From Prunus persica (Eukaryota; Streptophyta; Magnoliopsida; Rosales; Rosaceae): a stretch of 64,000 nucleotides of DNA. Shown here one piece after another: positions 1 to 15,185 of this stretch (its first letter is position 1; each line of letters starts with the position of its first letter). The translations under genes and the position numbers were made by a program. Below the pieces are notes generated by a model. The model did no database searches. It saw only the letters and a program-made list of their open reading frames with translations, and was not told the DNA's origin. The DNA lies in the NCBI RefSeq assembly GCF_000346465.2, contig NC_034011.1, positions 310,001 through 374,000 of the forward strand. The letters are read 5' to 3'.

Positions 1-281
1 TTTCACATTTAAAATCCTTTTTCTTCACCATTTATCATGGTAAGTTGAGAGTACCCGTTTGGAAGAACAGAATGGCCACAAACCATGAACCAAGATGCGT
101 GATGTGAATCGCAGTTCCCAGTGGAGTGGGGGAATAATAAATGAAGGCATGAGCACATAAATCAAATAAATAAATAAGGGATCTACATCGATTCTAATAT
201 TTTATCACTATCATAGCAACAAGTCAATTGTTCTGCAAAAAAAACAGCAATGACTGATGGATCCAAATAGTCGAGTCATTA

Positions 282-1566
<1,285 letters not shown>

Positions 1567-2560
1567 CTTGATTCACTTGGAGATTATTGACAGCCACCAA
1601 CTGAAAGGCAATAAAAAAAAATATTAGAGGAGCACGTTCAAAATGAAAGTCTTGTGAAATGTCACAAAACTAAGAATAAAAATCAGACAACCCAAAGTAA
1701 TCAGAAAGATGGAGAAGGGCATAACGAAGCATCATGATCTTCCACCATTTTTGCATCACTCAAATCACACGTGAGCTTGATTATAAGAAAAAATAAAAAT
1801 ATCAAATTTGAGCATGTGTGCAAACAGAACTCAGCACAAAGTGAGAGACTAAATGTGTGAACATTCGGAATCCGTGGCTCAACTATATGCATCAAAGGCT
1901 CAAATCCACATTTGGTTTGCATGGGATCTTGTCACTCCACCATATAATTCTCTATATACAACCGAATTGGGAGGAGAACTTCATTTTACAATCCCAAGTC
2001 AGCAACAATTTTCACATAACAAACTAAATTTTCCCCAAATGCAATTAAACTGCAAGCTAAAATCAGATCCAACAAATTAAAACTTCATTTGAAATGTTAT
2101 GTTCATGAACTCTAACGAATCTAAAGATATTTCAGATGGCATTACAAAATTGAAGAATTACTGAAATAAAATTCTCACTGAAACTGTATCTCATCAAAAC
2201 AGGCAACAAGATGAAATCAAACTAAAAGATCTACCTTATAATCACCACAATCTCAAGCGACACCGAACAAAGCTTAAATCACCCAAACGATTGCATCCCG
2301 ATAAAACCCAATAAAATTGAAGAGATCAAAGACATTTTGAAAACCACAGATCTAGAATGCAAAACGATTTTTCTACTCAACCAAAGCCTAAATACACAAC
2401 ATAACTATCAAACAGAATTCAAAGAAAAAAATAGCAATAAAAAGGTCAAGCTGGTGAGATCTAAGCCCTTACCGTTAGAGAAGAAGAAGACGATGAGGTG
2501 GAGGAAGAGGAGAAAGCGAAGAAAATAATTTTATTTTATAAAGAGAAGAGAAGAGTGGGG

Positions 2561-4210
2561 CGCTTGTAGAGGAGACGAAGCTAATGAAATAGCAGTTTGG
2601 ATCTGTCTTGCGGAGTGATGTAATACGGCTAACCAGAATGAACACCGTGGCAACAAAACGTTTTTTTTTTGTTTATTGTTTTTTTTACATAGAAGCTAAA
2701 TTACAGTAAGGAGAATTCAAAATCGGGTACAGAGTAAGAGCACATCCTCTCTAACTAACTTAATTAAGTCCGTATCTGTCAAAATGTTTAAAATACTTTA
2801 ATAATACATTACACATTTCACATTCATTTATATGCTTTTCAATAATTTAGTGTATCGGATTGAATCTCTCATTCTAAAATCAACAATATTAGATTGAACT
2901 ACAAATTTACTTATGGTATCCAATTGAATCCAATTTAGTTGGATTTTATGAGAATTATTTCATAGTCCAATATTGTTTTTCTCCATGACTAAAACTGGTT
3001 GGATCCTAAACTACAATGGAATCGAATTGAATTCGATGGGTTCGTTTTATTGAAATAGACAATTTGAATTGGTGGATTTCAATTATATGGCAGCACTTTT
3101 CTAAAATATTATAAATGAACCCGAGTCCAACAATTAGCAGCAGAGCTTTAATGGAAAAATGGGTAGAAAGTGAGGCCCAAGAACCCTTCTTTGGGTTGAG
3201 AAGCTGGCTGAAGCCCAAACAACAAGAACAATGGCCTGGGCCCTTCCGAGGCTATCAACAACAACTAAAAAGAAAGCAAAACGTCGTGCCATTAGACATC
3301 TGTCGTCAACTCATCATGCCCCACCCCAACGCCACTACTCACGTCACGGGACGGCGAGTTCTCTGTTTTTACATCTCCAGTCATAATTACTAAATGATAG
3401 TTGAGTAGTAATTATGAGATTATGAAATTATGGGTAAATTGTAATTAGCATAAATAGGAGTAAATCAAGGTGGGAAGTGAAGTTGCAAGGGATTAGTAGA
3501 TTTTGCTAGAATGGATGCTGCTAGTGAACAAAGCATAGGAAAGTTCAAGATGATGGAGGAGGAGAACTCAACGTTGGGGCCCATTTTGACAAGTGGCACA
3601 GTCTCGGGCCCACGAATTTGATGCATGCAATGGAACCTTTTAGAATGCCCCACATTTCCTTGTCTCTCTTTTTCCACGAACGGTGTCCTTTCTTTTTCAT
3701 TTCAGTCTTCGTCTGGTAGTAAGTTGTAGCAAATGACCAGCAACAAATGAAAAGAGAGTCGATGTTTGATTGGTTGTTGACTCCAAGTCAAAATTCATAT
3801 TCAACCTGTTGAGGACAAAGAAAGAATCATGTCGATTTAAACGGTGCTCAAATGTGTTATTCTCTACCATCTTTTCAATTTCATAGTTATGCCTTTCTTT
3901 AAACTATAATGGCATTGGCATGGCACCGACTTATCTAATCTTGACAATTTAGAGGTGTTGGTTTTTAAATCTCGCCACTTTTAGAGGGAGCTTAAATATG
4001 CAAATTTGTGACCCTTTTTTCATTCCAATTTTGTATTCAATTGTATTTATTTGTTTTAATAAATACGTACAAGTAAGTGAGATGAGAATTTTCTTAAAAA
4101 TTAATTCGAATGTCATGGTTTCAACAGTTGAATAAAAAAGCAGTGTCTGCGATGATTTAGATTATTCTTCATAAAAACCTAATTAACCTTTGTTGCTTGT
4201 AAATAAAATA
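2561..4210. other. Intergenic region, no gene recognised
   Basis: This AT-rich spacer lies between the divergent coatomer delta and galactinol synthase genes. The ORFs seen (for example near 3115-3393 and 3465-3677) overlap on opposite strands and show no recognisable domain or splice context. The left part presumably holds the coatomer promoter. I see no TE ends that I can support. Confidence 0.6.
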
Positions 4211-4218
4211 GCATCCTA

Positions 4219-4508
4219 CACGTGGCTCTACACCCAACCACATTGGTTTTCAATTTCCAACTCAAAACGAACTGTAGCAGATATGGAAATAGACCTTCCA
4301 GCGTCTTCGATGCCATAGTTTTTTTTATAAATAAAAATGTCACGATTAAGTTGAGGTCCTTTCCAGAACTTTCCCGGAGCAGCCTCTGACCGTAGGATGA
4401 ATTCACAAAGACACGTGTATGGAAAACAGCCCAAGGCCATCCCAGAAGATGTACTGCATTAACCTAAGATTTCGGGCAAATTTAATTTCATTCCAATGCT
4501 TATATAAA
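4219..4508 (+). promoter_or_regulatory. Galactinol synthase promoter: ABREs, heat-shock element, TATA box
   Basis: A TATA box (TATATAAA) lies at 4501-4508. Upstream are two G-box/ABRE cores, CACGTGG at 4219-4225 and CACGTG at 4412-4417. A perfect three-unit heat-shock element, TTC-CA-GAA-CT-TTC, lies at 4361-4373, about 130 bp before the TATA box. ABREs bind bZIP factors of the ABF/AREB group and the nTTCnnGAAnnTTCn array binds heat-shock factors. Galactinol synthases of other plants are known targets of both classes, so the sites fit the gene. The motifs are read directly; regulation is inferred. Confidence 0.72.
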
Positions 4509-4594
4509 CCCCCTCCCAACCCAACAGCATCATCATCCCTCCAGAGCAGTTTCAAAGCAATCGATCTCTGCCTCTCTCTCGCCATCTCCAGCTA

Positions 4595-4601
<7 letters not shown>

Positions 4602-4639
<38 letters not shown>
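4602..4639 (+). repeat. (CT)n microsatellite in the 5' leader
   Basis: An uninterrupted CT dinucleotide run sits between the TATA box and the galactinol synthase ATG, so it is probably transcribed as part of the 5' untranslated region. Pyrimidine-rich leaders of this kind are common in plant genes and the tract is likely to vary in length between individuals. Confidence 0.9.
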
Positions 4640-4640
<1 letters not shown>

Positions 4641-4714
4641 GCTTTGCAAGAGTCAAGGCCTTCTTCCTCTATCAACCTCGTTCCCTTCTCCCTTGGACAC
4701 GTCACTACCACACA

Positions 4715-6343
4715 ATGGCTCCTGAACTCGTCCCCACCGGCGTCGCTAAGTCGGGTTTCACTATACCCGCCACCGTGCCGAGCCGGGCATACGTAACCTT
4801 TTTGGCCGGCAACGGCGACTACGTGAAAGGCGTCGTCGGATTGGCCAAGGGATTGAGGAAGGTCAAAACGGCCTACCCATTGGTCGTTGCGGTCTTGCCC
4901 GACGTCCCTCAAGAGCACCGTCGTATTCTGGAGTCGCAGGGTTGCATAGTCCGAGAGATCGAACCCGTTTGCCCGCCCGAGAACCAGACCCAGTTCGCCA
5001 TGGCCTATTACGTAATCAACTATTCCAAACTCCGAATTTGGGAGGTACGTTCTTTAGCTTGCTTACGTGGCCATGCCATATAACTATGTGCTCTTTTAGT
5101 TACACGTATAATTTGCGCTGCTCTAGTTCTTACACGTGGCAGGTAGGCGACATAAAAAACTTATTTCTTTAAACATTTGGTTGATTCTTTCATTTCTTTT
5201 GTGTGTACATAATATTTGGTTGGTTGATTATATCAAACCCACAATTTGTTAGAGTTTAAATTAGAAATAAAACATATAGCCCATGTTATATTTTAATTGG
5301 ATTGTTACTTAGATTTGTTACCTAGATCTCTTGATCTTTATTTAAGAATTATTCTAAATTAAGCATGTCATTACATATGCGAGTTATGTTAGTTAGGCAT
5401 TGAACTGCCTCTTGCACCCAACTTCAAATGCCTAATTTAGACTATCGCTTGTATAATAAAACATGTCTTATAATTTGTGTGGATTTGTAAGATGTATATA
5501 CTAATATTTTTTTTGGGGATGAAATTTGCAGTTTGTGGAGTATAGCAAGATGATATACTTGGACGGGGACATTCAGGTGTACGACAACATAGATCACCTG
5601 TTTGATCTGCCAGACGGCCACTTCTACGCAGTGATGGATTGCTTTTGCGAGAAAACATGGAGTCACACGCCGCAGTACAAGATCGGGTACTGCCAGCAGT
5701 GCCCGGAGAAGGTGCAGTGGCCCGCATCGGAGCTGGGCCCACCACCCTCACTTTACTTCAACGCCGGCATGTTTGTGTTCGAGCCCGACCTCGAAACCTA
5801 CCATGACCTCTTGAACACTCTCAAAGTGACTCCGCCCACCCCATTTGCGGAGCAGGACTATCTGAACATGTTCTTCAGGAAAATCTACAAGCCAATTCCT
5901 TTGGCTTACAATTTGGTCCTCGCAATGTTGTGGCGACACCCGGAGAATGTGGAGCTTGACAAAGTGAAAGTGGTGCATTATTGTGCAGCAGTAAGTCTTA
6001 TAATTCAAATATCAATTAAAGGGTTTGATTAATTTCCGAAAATGATTGAACGATTGATTGAATATTAATTGTTGCACTGCAGGGATCAAAGCCGTGGAGG
6101 TACACAGGGAAGGAGGAGAACATGGAGAGGGAGGACATAAAGATGTTGGTGAAGAAATGGTGGGACATATACAACGACAAGTCGTTGGATTACAAGAAAC
6201 CATCGGCACCAGGAGCAAGAGCAGGAACAAGAGCAGCTGTTGTGGGCGGTGCTGAAGGTGAAGGGGTGAACATGCAGCCCTTCATTGAGGCTCTGTCGGA
6301 AGCTGGTGTGGTGCAATATGTGACTGCCCCATCAGCCGCTTAA
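4715..6343 (+). CDS. GolS: Galactinol synthase (GT8 family), GolS
   Basis: It transfers galactose from UDP-galactose to myo-inositol to form galactinol, the first committed step of raffinose-family oligosaccharide synthesis, in the cytosol. Three exons, 4715-5044, 5532-5990 and 6083-6343, join in frame to 349 residues, the usual family length. Exon 1 holds the start of the GT8 fold (AYVTFLAGNGDYVKGVVGLA). Exon 2 begins FVEYSKMIYLDGDIQVYDNI and supplies the DxD metal/UDP-binding motif (DGD), followed by the family Cys-rich stretch DCFCEKTW and CQQCPE. Exons 2 and 3 join at HYCAAGSKPWRYTGKEENM, the HxxGxxKPW motif of GT8. The protein ends in APSAA, the C-terminal pentapeptide typical of galactinol synthases. 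The promoter carries ABREs and a heat-shock element. All junctions are GT/AG and no defect is seen. Confidence 0.97.
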
Positions 6344-7086
6344 GAAGGGGTAGAGGTGGAGTGAGAGTGAAAATATTTAGATTCCTTCGTTATGTTTCTT
6401 TTTCCACGGCTGTTGATGAACTGGATGGAATCAAATGCTTGGTGTCGGGGAAAAGCAGGTTTTGATGTTTTTGCTTTGTTTCATCATCTTTTGTTTCTGG
6501 CTGGACCTGCTAGGAGATACGGGTTGATGTGTACTGTTGATATATCTTGTACCATACACATAATAATGTAATGTTTATGAATCGAGTCTGGATTTCTATT
6601 TTCAGTTTATCACTTGCCCCCAGCTATCCCGACTTCCTTGTCCACTCTGTCTATTTCCATATTTTGTCATTTTTTTTCTTCAATCGTATTTGGCAGTATC
6701 ATTTACTGTTTATCTACAAATGGTTCCTCATGAGGAGCATTCTGAGATGAGAGTAAATTGAAAACTACTGAGATTTGAGATTTGAATTTTGAACGAGTGA
6801 GAGAATGAGGGCAGGATCATCTTCCATAATCTCCAGCAAAGTAAAGAATAAACAAAGAAATGGCAGCTATTTCATTACACAAACAATCGGGGAAACAATG
6901 CTATTGAGTTAATACCGTGAGAAAAATTGACAACTTACGAATTATTCTTATAGACTACAGGTAAAAAAAGGCACTGTTTGCAAAAGAAAACACAAACACG
7001 GTAAAATAAGGTACTTAAAACGGTAGCAAATGCAGAGCACCGAGGATCAATGTCCAACTTCGTCACCGCACAAAATTCAACACCAT
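6344..7086. other. Convergent 3' intergenic region
   Basis: This spacer lies between the galactinol synthase stop and the ARF stop and should contain both 3' untranslated regions (a TGTAATGTTTATGAATC-type end near 6565 for galactinol synthase). No additional gene is recognisable; the ORF at 6547-6750 is low-complexity and has no family resemblance. Confidence 0.6.
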
Positions 7087-8504
<1,418 letters not shown>

Positions 8505-8879
8505 TCACCTTCAAATTTTCAAAACCAACCCAAATTATCTATCAATCAGCAATCACAGACGATCTGATAACAACAATGACTAAATCTGGTCAATTTCATA
8601 ATGATTTAGGGAAAACAAAGAGATCGGATGTCAAAAAGTCAGAAAATTCGAGATCGGATATCAAAAGGCAACTCACGATGCAGATCTGAGAAGAGGAAGA
8701 AGGAAGGGTAAAGTAGGTTACCTGAGGAAGAGCGCGACCTTGAAGCAACAAATAGATCTACGCTTCTCTTTCTCTTTCTGTCTGTGTATGTGTGTGTCTA
8801 AGAAGAAGAAGAGGAAGAGGAGCTGTCCTTCACACCGATACGCCCGCTACGATTCACACTATCTGTATTTATAGATCAG

Positions 8880-10190
8880 AGAGAGCGATACAAAAAATAA
8901 AATGAATAAGAATACACCTCACCGACCGAATCACATTTATACTTTTTTTTTTTTAATAAAAATTTTATTAAGAACAATACAAAATGCTTTTTAACCAGTT
9001 GGTTGTTATCGTTGGTTTGATTCGTTAGCCTCCAAACAACGCTTAGCTTACAACTTCCATGATATATGAACCGGGAACGAGGATATTAATAATTTTGAAA
9101 TAGGTTATTAATTTTCTGCCTTGGAATTTCATTGCGGATTAGCCAAAATTTTACCGAGTTTCTACTTTTACCATCTATTCCTATCACTTTTGTATTTCCG
9201 TTAGTGTGCTTGTTAAGCCATGACATGGTAGGACTTTGGCTATCATTTTCCAAAAACCTAACCTTAGCAGCATGATTGTTCATCTTGTCATTTCTTCCAT
9301 TTGAATCTTACTTTGTCTAGTTCTATGTCATTCTCGTCTTGGACATGTCTCTATTTCTAGATTGAACTATTTTAGTTTCTACTATCTTACAAATATTCTT
9401 GTTATTATTGGATTTATCTTATGAAACGCCATTATGAAAGATAAAACGTCGTTATGATTTCTTCGCTATCCTTCTAACATTTTCGTGCACTTGTCCACAC
9501 ACAGCTTTCCGCTAAGATTAAATGTGACTTTCAACCAAAGAGTTATTCAAACATTCTTCCAAGGCTGAGTTTCTTCTGTGCAGAAACGCATTGCATCATT
9601 TCGACCAAAAAAGAACAGAAAAAACAGAAACACATTGCATCATCGGTTGGGCGAATAAGTAAAAGAAGCTTCCATAGAGATAGAGCAGTTCAACTCATGT
9701 ATGTATTCACTAGGAAGTGGTAACTCATATGATCATAACTTTAAAAAGTAAACTAATTAGAAATTAGGATTTAGACCAGCTAGGCACAATTTAAAATTTC
9801 ACACGTTAAAATGAGCGTTTGAAATTTCCGGGACTCAAATGAGATGCATTGCAAAATTTTGACAAGAATTGATGAAATTTACCCATTTTTGTTTAACATT
9901 CTTCTTCATTGCTACATTCGAGTTTCCCCATAAGCTGACTACTTTAATTTCAAAAATAATGGGGGAAATAACTACCAAATTATTTTCTACCGGTTACCTT
10001 CTTAAAAGTGAGAAGCTACATGACTAGTATTACACCTTATTTTTGTCTTATATCATCACATAACACTAGCAAAATAAAAGCACTAGACTTTTAAGATCTA
10101 ATGGACATGGGAGATTGGACGGGGGTTGATTAGAGTAGAGCTCATAAAGTGGCGTATCTCACTCAGTTGAACCCAAACGGATAATGCAGC
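8880..10190. other. Intergenic region, ARF promoter side and PII 3' side
   Basis: This is AT-rich DNA with no recognisable coding exon on either strand. The left end is the ARF1 promoter (gene on the minus strand, leader from about 8830) and the right end the PII 3' untranslated region. The ORF at 9086-9283 has no family features. Confidence 0.55.
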
Positions 10191-13148
10191 TCAAGCAGCA
10201 GCAGATGACTGGTCAGACCACCCACCTGTCATCTTCTCTGCCCTCTCTCCACGCTCCCCTGAAAATTACATACACATGAAACTTTAGGCAAATTCTAAAG
10301 AGTAATCATCAATTCCAATGGCCATACAAACATCAGCATAAATCATCTTAAACTTAGATCAGTTTTTTTTGTTTTTTGCGAAATAAACTTAGATCAGTTG
10401 ACAAGTAAAATGTTACCGGTGCGAATTCTTATTACATCTGAGACTGGTACCACTGCACAAGATAGGAAACCTCATTAGAAATTTGACAAAAAATTGAATC
10501 TGCATAATATTCAATAGAGAGGCCAAAAATGATAATGTCATGTAACTAGCAGAGTGATTGCAGAATACACAGTACAAAGATTTTTGACAGATGATCAGCC
10601 TTGTCCAAACTGCTACATTTCCTAACAAACCGTCTTGAAGTACAATTTCACAACCATTGAACTTTTAGATGACTAGTATCTCAAATTACAGACATGGTAA
10701 AATGTAATTTATTGAATCTGATTGCCCCTAATGCTGGAGGGACATGCATTTTTTGAGACCATCTATTGGTAACAAAATAGAAAGACGCAAATCCATTGAA
10801 GAAAACTGTATAGTAAAAAAAAAAGTGTCTGAAAACAAAGTCATTTATATAGTTCAGATGTACATCATTTTAAAAATAAAATAATTATTATAAATATGAT
10901 AAACCATGCCCTGATCATGTTAAAGCAACATATCTTAGAATTTTGATATTCCTCTTCAAGGAACAATAGAACAAGGCCTTAACCGAGGGAGAAAATACAA
11001 GGCTGCAAGTACACTACATTTTTTAAAATTTTCTTTGACCTGCTTAGCTGTTTACTGTATCTTTGTAGCTTCAAAATGGACGATTCACAACAAATAAAGA
11101 CGTTTTCAGTCTTACCAAAAATCTTGCCATCACCAATTTCTCCAGTCTTGGCTGCCTCAATGATCTTGTCTACTACTGCTTCAACCTAAGAAGTAATGAC
11201 ATGCAGGATTGTATCAGTGGTTTTTAACAATGAGCATTTATTTTTTCTCCTCTTCCCTGAGATCAAGATGGCAAATTATGTCACATTTTCAAGAAGAATT
11301 CATCGTACAACTAAAATGATCACTCATACGCTTCATACCTGGTCTTTGCTCACTACAATCTCCATTTTAACCTTAGCAACAAAATTGTCTTCAGTAAATT
11401 CGGAGCCTTACAAAGCAATGCAAAATAAAAATGAAGACAATTATGAAATGATAATACAAAACAAAAAGTAGGAGGATAAATAAGCAACAGAACGGGTAGG
11501 GACAGTTATCAAAACCTCTGGTAGATTTAATTAAAATGAAGGGAAAAAGATCTATGCCAAGGCAAGAACATACCACCATGCCTCTCTGTTGAACCACCTT
11601 GAGCACCAAAGCCTCGAACATCAGATACTGTAACCCCACGAATACCAATTTTCAACAGAGCCTTTGTTTTTCACCGAGGAGATGGCAAAGAAAAAAAAAG
11701 GTTAGTGCTTATGCTATGTTCTCAAGGAGCTTCAAAAATATTACACATGAAAAGATTGATAACTAGAGAAACACATATATCATCCACTTTCTAACGCCAT
11801 CACTGTGCATTAGTAGAGAATTGAGAACATGCGTCCAAAAAGGATGGGTAAGACGAGAGGGTACCATTCTTATCCTACTATAGACTATAGCCCTACATTC
11901 TAACCCCCCCCCCAAAAAAAAAAAAAAAAAACATCATCCACAGGAAACATCTTAATTCTGCGATTTCTCTTGATCATCTTGCTTCTACGTTCCTTTTGGT
12001 ACACCAAATGGCATGACTTACTGCACCACATACAACCCACTGGCATGGCAGCATCCTAGGGATGCCTCATGGCTGTAATGGATTGAAAGATGAAGCGGCA
12101 CAGAAATGCTGAGAATAGCATAAGTTTATTAGAAGACCAATGCTATTGTGCCTTGACTATGAACAAGGTAATGTATACAGAAAGGAGTAGAAAACTTGGT
12201 CAGCAAGTTCCTGGTAAAGAATGAGTGATATTGCCATATTGGGGACGATATTTAAGACTTTATCAGGCACAAAAAGAATTTCATCAACACTGCCTACCAA
12301 TAATCTTCAATTTTAAGACGTTCATCCGGAAATCAATTTGATTGTGTAAAGGATTAAAGCCAATCCTTGAAGGATACGGTGGGTATTGTGCTTGAGATAA
12401 CTACACAGGGGCAAGCCACAGAGCTATCTATCATCTTGTCAAAAAAAATTTGATACCTAAATTCATATTTTTCCGGATTTCATTATCCTAATGAAAAAAG
12501 CAATGCGAACTAAAAATGCAGTAAGCAGTGGTCAATAGTTCTTACCGAAGAAACCTGCGAAACTCGCCATGGCCTATTTCGTCCCATAATCAGAACAAAG
12601 ATTAAGAAATAATTAGAAATAATCGAAACCCATAAGCTGAAAGGTTGTATACAATTAGGAAAAAGAAAAAAAGATCACAACAGACATGCAGAGCTATAGA
12701 TAATCAATACAAACAAAAACATGCATGAATGAGACAAGCTGGACCTAAGAACCAACAATGTATAGAAGGAAAGAAGATTGAGTGGTTTCTGCACCTCAGA
12801 ATCGCTTCCACTTTGTAAAATTTGGAGTCTGGTACATAATCTACGAGCAACCAACAATAGAGACCATGAAAATTCAAAATCCAAGACACCCAAAACAAAA
12901 TCTGAAATGACATCCAAACCCCATGAATGATTTTGCCAGAAAAGTTCGTAGGAAAACGAACCAGGAGAACTCTGGGCTCTTATCACAGGAAGAACGGACG
13001 CATTTCTTGCGTGCTTTAGAGTGACATTGAAGTGAGAGAACCGAAATTCTCTGAGCTTGGTGCGGATCGAGCTCGAATCTATAAGAGGAAGCTCATTGAG
13101 GTGGGAACGGAGGGGGTTAAGCAGGCTTGGTTTCGCCATTGCAGCCAT
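10191..13148 (-). CDS. GLB1: Nitrogen regulatory protein PII, chloroplastic
   Basis: Plant PII is a plastid trimer that senses ATP/ADP, 2-oxoglutarate and, in most plants, glutamine, and controls N-acetylglutamate kinase and acetyl-CoA carboxylase. Eight exons (13148-12962, 12840-12795, 12573-12546, 11661-11574, 11406-11339, 11185-11116, 10452-10417, 10258-10191) join in frame to 196 residues. The first ~60 residues are Ser/Arg-rich and basic, as in a transit peptide. The core follows: YVPDSKFYKVEAILRPWR, GIRGVTVSDVRGFGAQGG (base of the T-loop), STERHGGSEF, KVKMEIVV, GEIGDGKIFV and RIRTGERGE (nucleotide site). The C-terminal tail AEKMTGGWSDQSSAAA corresponds to the region called the Q-loop in plant PII. 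Exon 3 is a 28-nt microexon. The gene shares a short divergent promoter with the DUF952 gene. Confidence 0.95.
11903..11931. repeat. Homopolymer C/A tract inside a PII intron
   Basis: A run of ten C followed by about nineteen A lies in the largest PII intron (between exons at 12546 and 11661). Such tracts are sites of length error in sequencing, and may be a decayed poly-A end of an inserted sequence, although I see no target duplication to show that. Confidence 0.7.
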
Positions 13149-13426
13149 GTTTACTGACTACTGAGTCAGTGAGCCTCTCCGTCTCAGTTGTTGTCAGTTG
13201 ACGTCGTTGTGGTCACTTGGAAAGTTTTAAGCTTTAAAACGACGCGTGGTAGATTGTTCATGCAATTGCTTTCAAATGGGCTCTAGCTAAGCCCATATAT
13301 ATAGCTCAACTGGGTCCAAGCTGAAGATGGGCCAAAGGGAAAGGAGATGGTGATTTGATTTGTTTGTCTGTTGCATCATTTCTTTCCTTTGGACAAGACC
13401 GTCATCCAGTCTCCAGTTTAGGAAGA
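13149..13426. promoter_or_regulatory. Short divergent promoter between PII and DUF952 genes
   Basis: The two start codons are 278 bp apart and face away from each other, so one stretch must drive both genes. It contains three site-II/TCP-type motifs: TGGGCT at 13277-13282, its inverse AAGCCCA at 13289-13295, and TGGGCC at 13328-13333. A TATATATAG stretch at 13296-13303 could be a TATA box. The paired TGGGCY motifs are typical of growth-linked and organelle-protein genes. The motifs are read directly; shared regulation is inferred. Confidence 0.65.
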
Positions 13427-14912
13427 ATGGCTGCAGGTGAGGATGAATATGTGTACAGAATCAGCACAGCCAAGGAGTGGGAAGAGTTGCAGAGCTCTGG
13501 GTCTAGTTTCTGTGGAGAGCTTGACAAGACTTCTGGGTTCATTCATCTTAGCAAACTCAATCAGGTTTCTCTCCTCAAATTCTTATCTTTTATATCCCAA
13601 TTCTTCACTTTCTCAGGTTTAAGTACAGGATTAACGCTATTGGGCTCTTTTTCTTCTCTCTCGAAATTCCTACCTTGTAAAATTCTCAAGTTATATGCAC
13701 CGACCCAATACCCAATCTGATTATGTTTACTCTTTGCATCGCTGAAAGATTGTGTGTATTGGAGTCGTTTTCTTTTTTCTCTGTTTTTCAAAATCTTATG
13801 ATTAAGCATATTGAACCTTATTTGTCCAAGAATTAGTCTAAATGAGAGAAATTTTGGGTGCTTGGTTTACATTTCAGGTACAGTTGACATTACAGAATTT
13901 TTTCCTGAATACTAAGGTGGATCTTTACTTGCTTCAAGTTGACACCAAAAAGGTACACATGATATGAGCATCCATCCATTATGACTTTTAACTTCAATTT
14001 CTGTAGTTAGAAATGGGCTATGTCTACAGCTAGATATTGTTGTGTAAAAATAATTGTTGTCAAACCAATTAGGAGCTAGGATTTCAAAATTTGACAGATG
14101 ATGGGAACCAGTTAATCCCATTTGCCTCCAGGTAATTATCACCCTATTATGTTCAAAGCGTAGACAATTACTCAACATTCAGAAGACTTTCATTGAAAGA
14201 AGTAATTGTTTCAGTGCACAATGAAGTTTATTTCATGTATGCTTTATTTTTATGGAACCTAATCTTGCAACTGTAGGTGGTCTCATGCTTCTTACCTACT
14301 TTTGAAATAAGAAGTTATGGAATCTTATACCACTTAGCTGCAGATTAAAAGATAGGAATCTTGTCATATGGCTAACTGTATCTTCTTCAAAATTTGTCTT
14401 CCTTTATTTAAGGTTTCAAATGATTTCCCAGTCTTGTTTGTGAAAGATTTAACAGGGTGGGGTTCCTGGTGACTTTTGTTAACCAAAGAGATAGCAGTCC
14501 GTAGTTGAATCCAATTCTACGTCAACATTCCTGAAATCCATTTTATGCTAGCCTCACGGCACAGAATGCTCCCCAAAATTCATCAAAGACTTATAAGAAT
14601 AGAAAGTGCGAAACCTAGACTGGTAGAGAACCACATGTAGCTCACACTCACATTTTGCTGGCATTGTTTTCCTTTTGTCTTCATACCTTGTAATCTCAGT
14701 ATCGAGATAAATTTGCTCAAAATTGATATGCATTGACGCAGCTGGGCAAAGGATTAATATATGAAGTTGTTGATGGTTCCAATAGCTTCCCCCATTTCTA
14801 CGGTCCATCTCGAAGTTTCAGCCCCCTTCCTCTTGATGCTGTTACAAGAGCAGAGAAGCTGTCTCTGTCAGATGGCCGATTCAGTTGTAGTATGCTGGAA
14901 TCAGCCGCTTAA
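13427..14912 (+). CDS. DUF952 family protein
   Basis: Three exons (13427-13564, 13878-13952, 14742-14912) give 127 residues. The protein fits the DUF952 family of small proteins found in bacteria and plants: YRISTAKEWEELQ at the start, SGFIHLSKLNQ, then LQNFFLNTKVDLYLLQVDT, LIYEVVDGSNSFPHFYGP and a C-terminal SPLPLDAV. The conserved His residues (in GFIHLS and FPHFYGP) are present. The biochemical role of the family is not established. An in-frame ATG lies 72 nt upstream at 13355; I chose 13427 because the conserved domain begins right after it (MAAGEDEYVYRI). The second intron is 789 bp. Family assignment is secure, function unknown. Confidence 0.88.
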
Positions 14913-15185
14913 GCTCTGATTTGGTTTCATTCATCCCCGCTTTGTATTGTGGGGGGGATAGGAAACATTAACAAGTCCCAACTGCTGTATTGTTATGTTA
15001 TGGAGACATTAAAAAACACTCGCGGATCAAACCGCAAACTTGATAACTATACCACATTCTGTAAAAGGAAAACTTGGAACGTTTAATTTAATTTTTTTTC
15101 TTATTAAGAATCCCACATACATGAGATGATGCAAGATTATATATAAGTGGTTTTAGTGAATCTAATTAACGAACTTGAAGTAGAA

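Noticed and set aside
4592..4918. Minus-strand ORF of 108 codons over the galactinol synthase first exon
   Set aside because: It is the antisense shadow of exon 1 and the CT repeat (repeated Arg-Glu codons); no independent signal.
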